DNA from: Methylobacteriaceae bacterium
GTDB taxonomy: Bacteria > Pseudomonadota > Alphaproteobacteria > Rhizobiales > Beijerinckiaceae
DNA length: 57,451 nucleotides
Assembly: GCA_019233695.1 (NCBI GenBank)
Contig: JAFAME010000078.1
Location: 1-57,451, forward strand
Direction of reading: 5' to 3'
This document shows, in pieces, positions 57,388 through 57,451 of the stretch (position 1 is the first letter of the stretch; each line of letters starts with the position of its first letter). A model generated the notes under the pieces. It did not search any database, was not told where the DNA came from, and saw nothing but the letters and a program-made list of their open reading frames with translations. A program made the translations under genes and the position numbers.

Positions 57388-57451
57388 ATGCCGACCAAAA
57401 AGCTCTTTCTCCTGCCCGGCGATGGTATCGGCCCGGAAGTCATGGCCGAGG
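57388..57451 (+). CDS. leuB: 3-isopropylmalate dehydrogenase, N-terminal part (cut by window end)
   Basis: The ATG at 57388 starts MPTKKLFLLPGDGIGPEVMA, the N-terminal signature of the isocitrate/isopropylmalate dehydrogenase family, best fitting LeuB. Only 21 codons are present. With leuC in this window it would act in leucine synthesis. Confidence 0.85.
   Translation, partial: MPTKKLFLLPGDGIGPEVMAE

Overview
The window is a high-GC chromosomal segment from an alphaproteobacterium, most probably of the order Hyphomicrobiales (Rhizobiales). The evidence is gene order and family content: yqeY divergent from carA; hpt divergent from ftsE-ftsX-ydcF-plsC; YbjN-proC-TetR-csaA; carB-greA-ELM1; an ffh-rpsP-rimM-trmD-rplS operon near leuC; and several small alphaproteobacterial families (DUF2125, DUF2852, UbiK, extensin-like, DUF1868). 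No rRNA, tRNA, CRISPR array, intact transposase or phage gene was seen. Genus cannot be assigned by reading alone.

Layout. 0-0.35 kb: a 5'-truncated beta-helix gene. 0.5-6.2 kb: yqeY, carA, a small hypothetical gene, a ChaC-type gamma-glutamylcyclotransferase, a DUF2125 protein, and a TetR regulator followed by a perfect 12-bp-arm palindrome just before a DUF2852 gene. 6.4-11.1 kb: hpt and its partner, then ftsE, ftsX, a YdcF protein and plsC. 11.1-18.6 kb: a sulfite-oxidase-like molybdoenzyme, then a complete branched-chain-type ABC importer whose two permeases are fused, then an acyl-CoA-dehydrogenase-fold protein. 18.6-21.9 kb: lgt-midA-pgeF with 4-nt overlaps, and ubiK. 21.8-26.0 kb: a periplasmic molybdenum hydroxylase (IorB/IorA type) with a three-haem cytochrome c. 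26.2-33.0 kb: YbjN, proC, TetR, csaA, DUF1868, an unusual DapB homologue, an extensin-family lipoprotein and a two-domain GNAT protein. 33.4-39.4 kb: carB with a terminator-like hairpin in its leader, greA, an ELM1 protein and a 2OG-Fe(II) oxygenase. 39.4-41.7 kb: a tiny Gly/Trp-rich secreted protein with its own terminator, and leuC.

The 42.0-44.1 kb stretch is an accessory islet: a VOC protein, a frameshifted Mug-like glycosylase between imperfect direct repeats, a stand-alone ClpX-type zinc-finger protein in AT-rich DNA, and an intergenic palindromic repeat. 44.1-48.5 kb is the SRP/ribosome operon (ffh, an inserted acetyltransferase, rpsP, rimM, trmD, rplS). 48.8-52.0 kb is a second accessory islet with a DUF6714 protein, a HicB-like gene with a small partner, a CitE-like lyase and a HigB/HigA-type toxin-antitoxin pair. 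52.0-57.4 kb holds a frameshifted threonine-dehydratase-family gene, asd, several small secreted or membrane proteins, and the first codons of leuB.

Most genes are housekeeping: pyrimidine/arginine (carAB), lysine/threonine/methionine (asd, possibly the DapB homologue), leucine (leuC, leuB), proline (proC), division (ftsEX), lipoprotein maturation (lgt), phospholipid (plsC) and translation. The points most worth checking are the DapB homologue that has lost its catalytic histidine, the TetR/palindrome/DUF2852 unit, the possible organosulfur cluster at 11-18.6 kb, the carB leader hairpin, the zinc-finger islet and two single-base frameshifts. No clearly new multi-gene system could be proven from the sequence.
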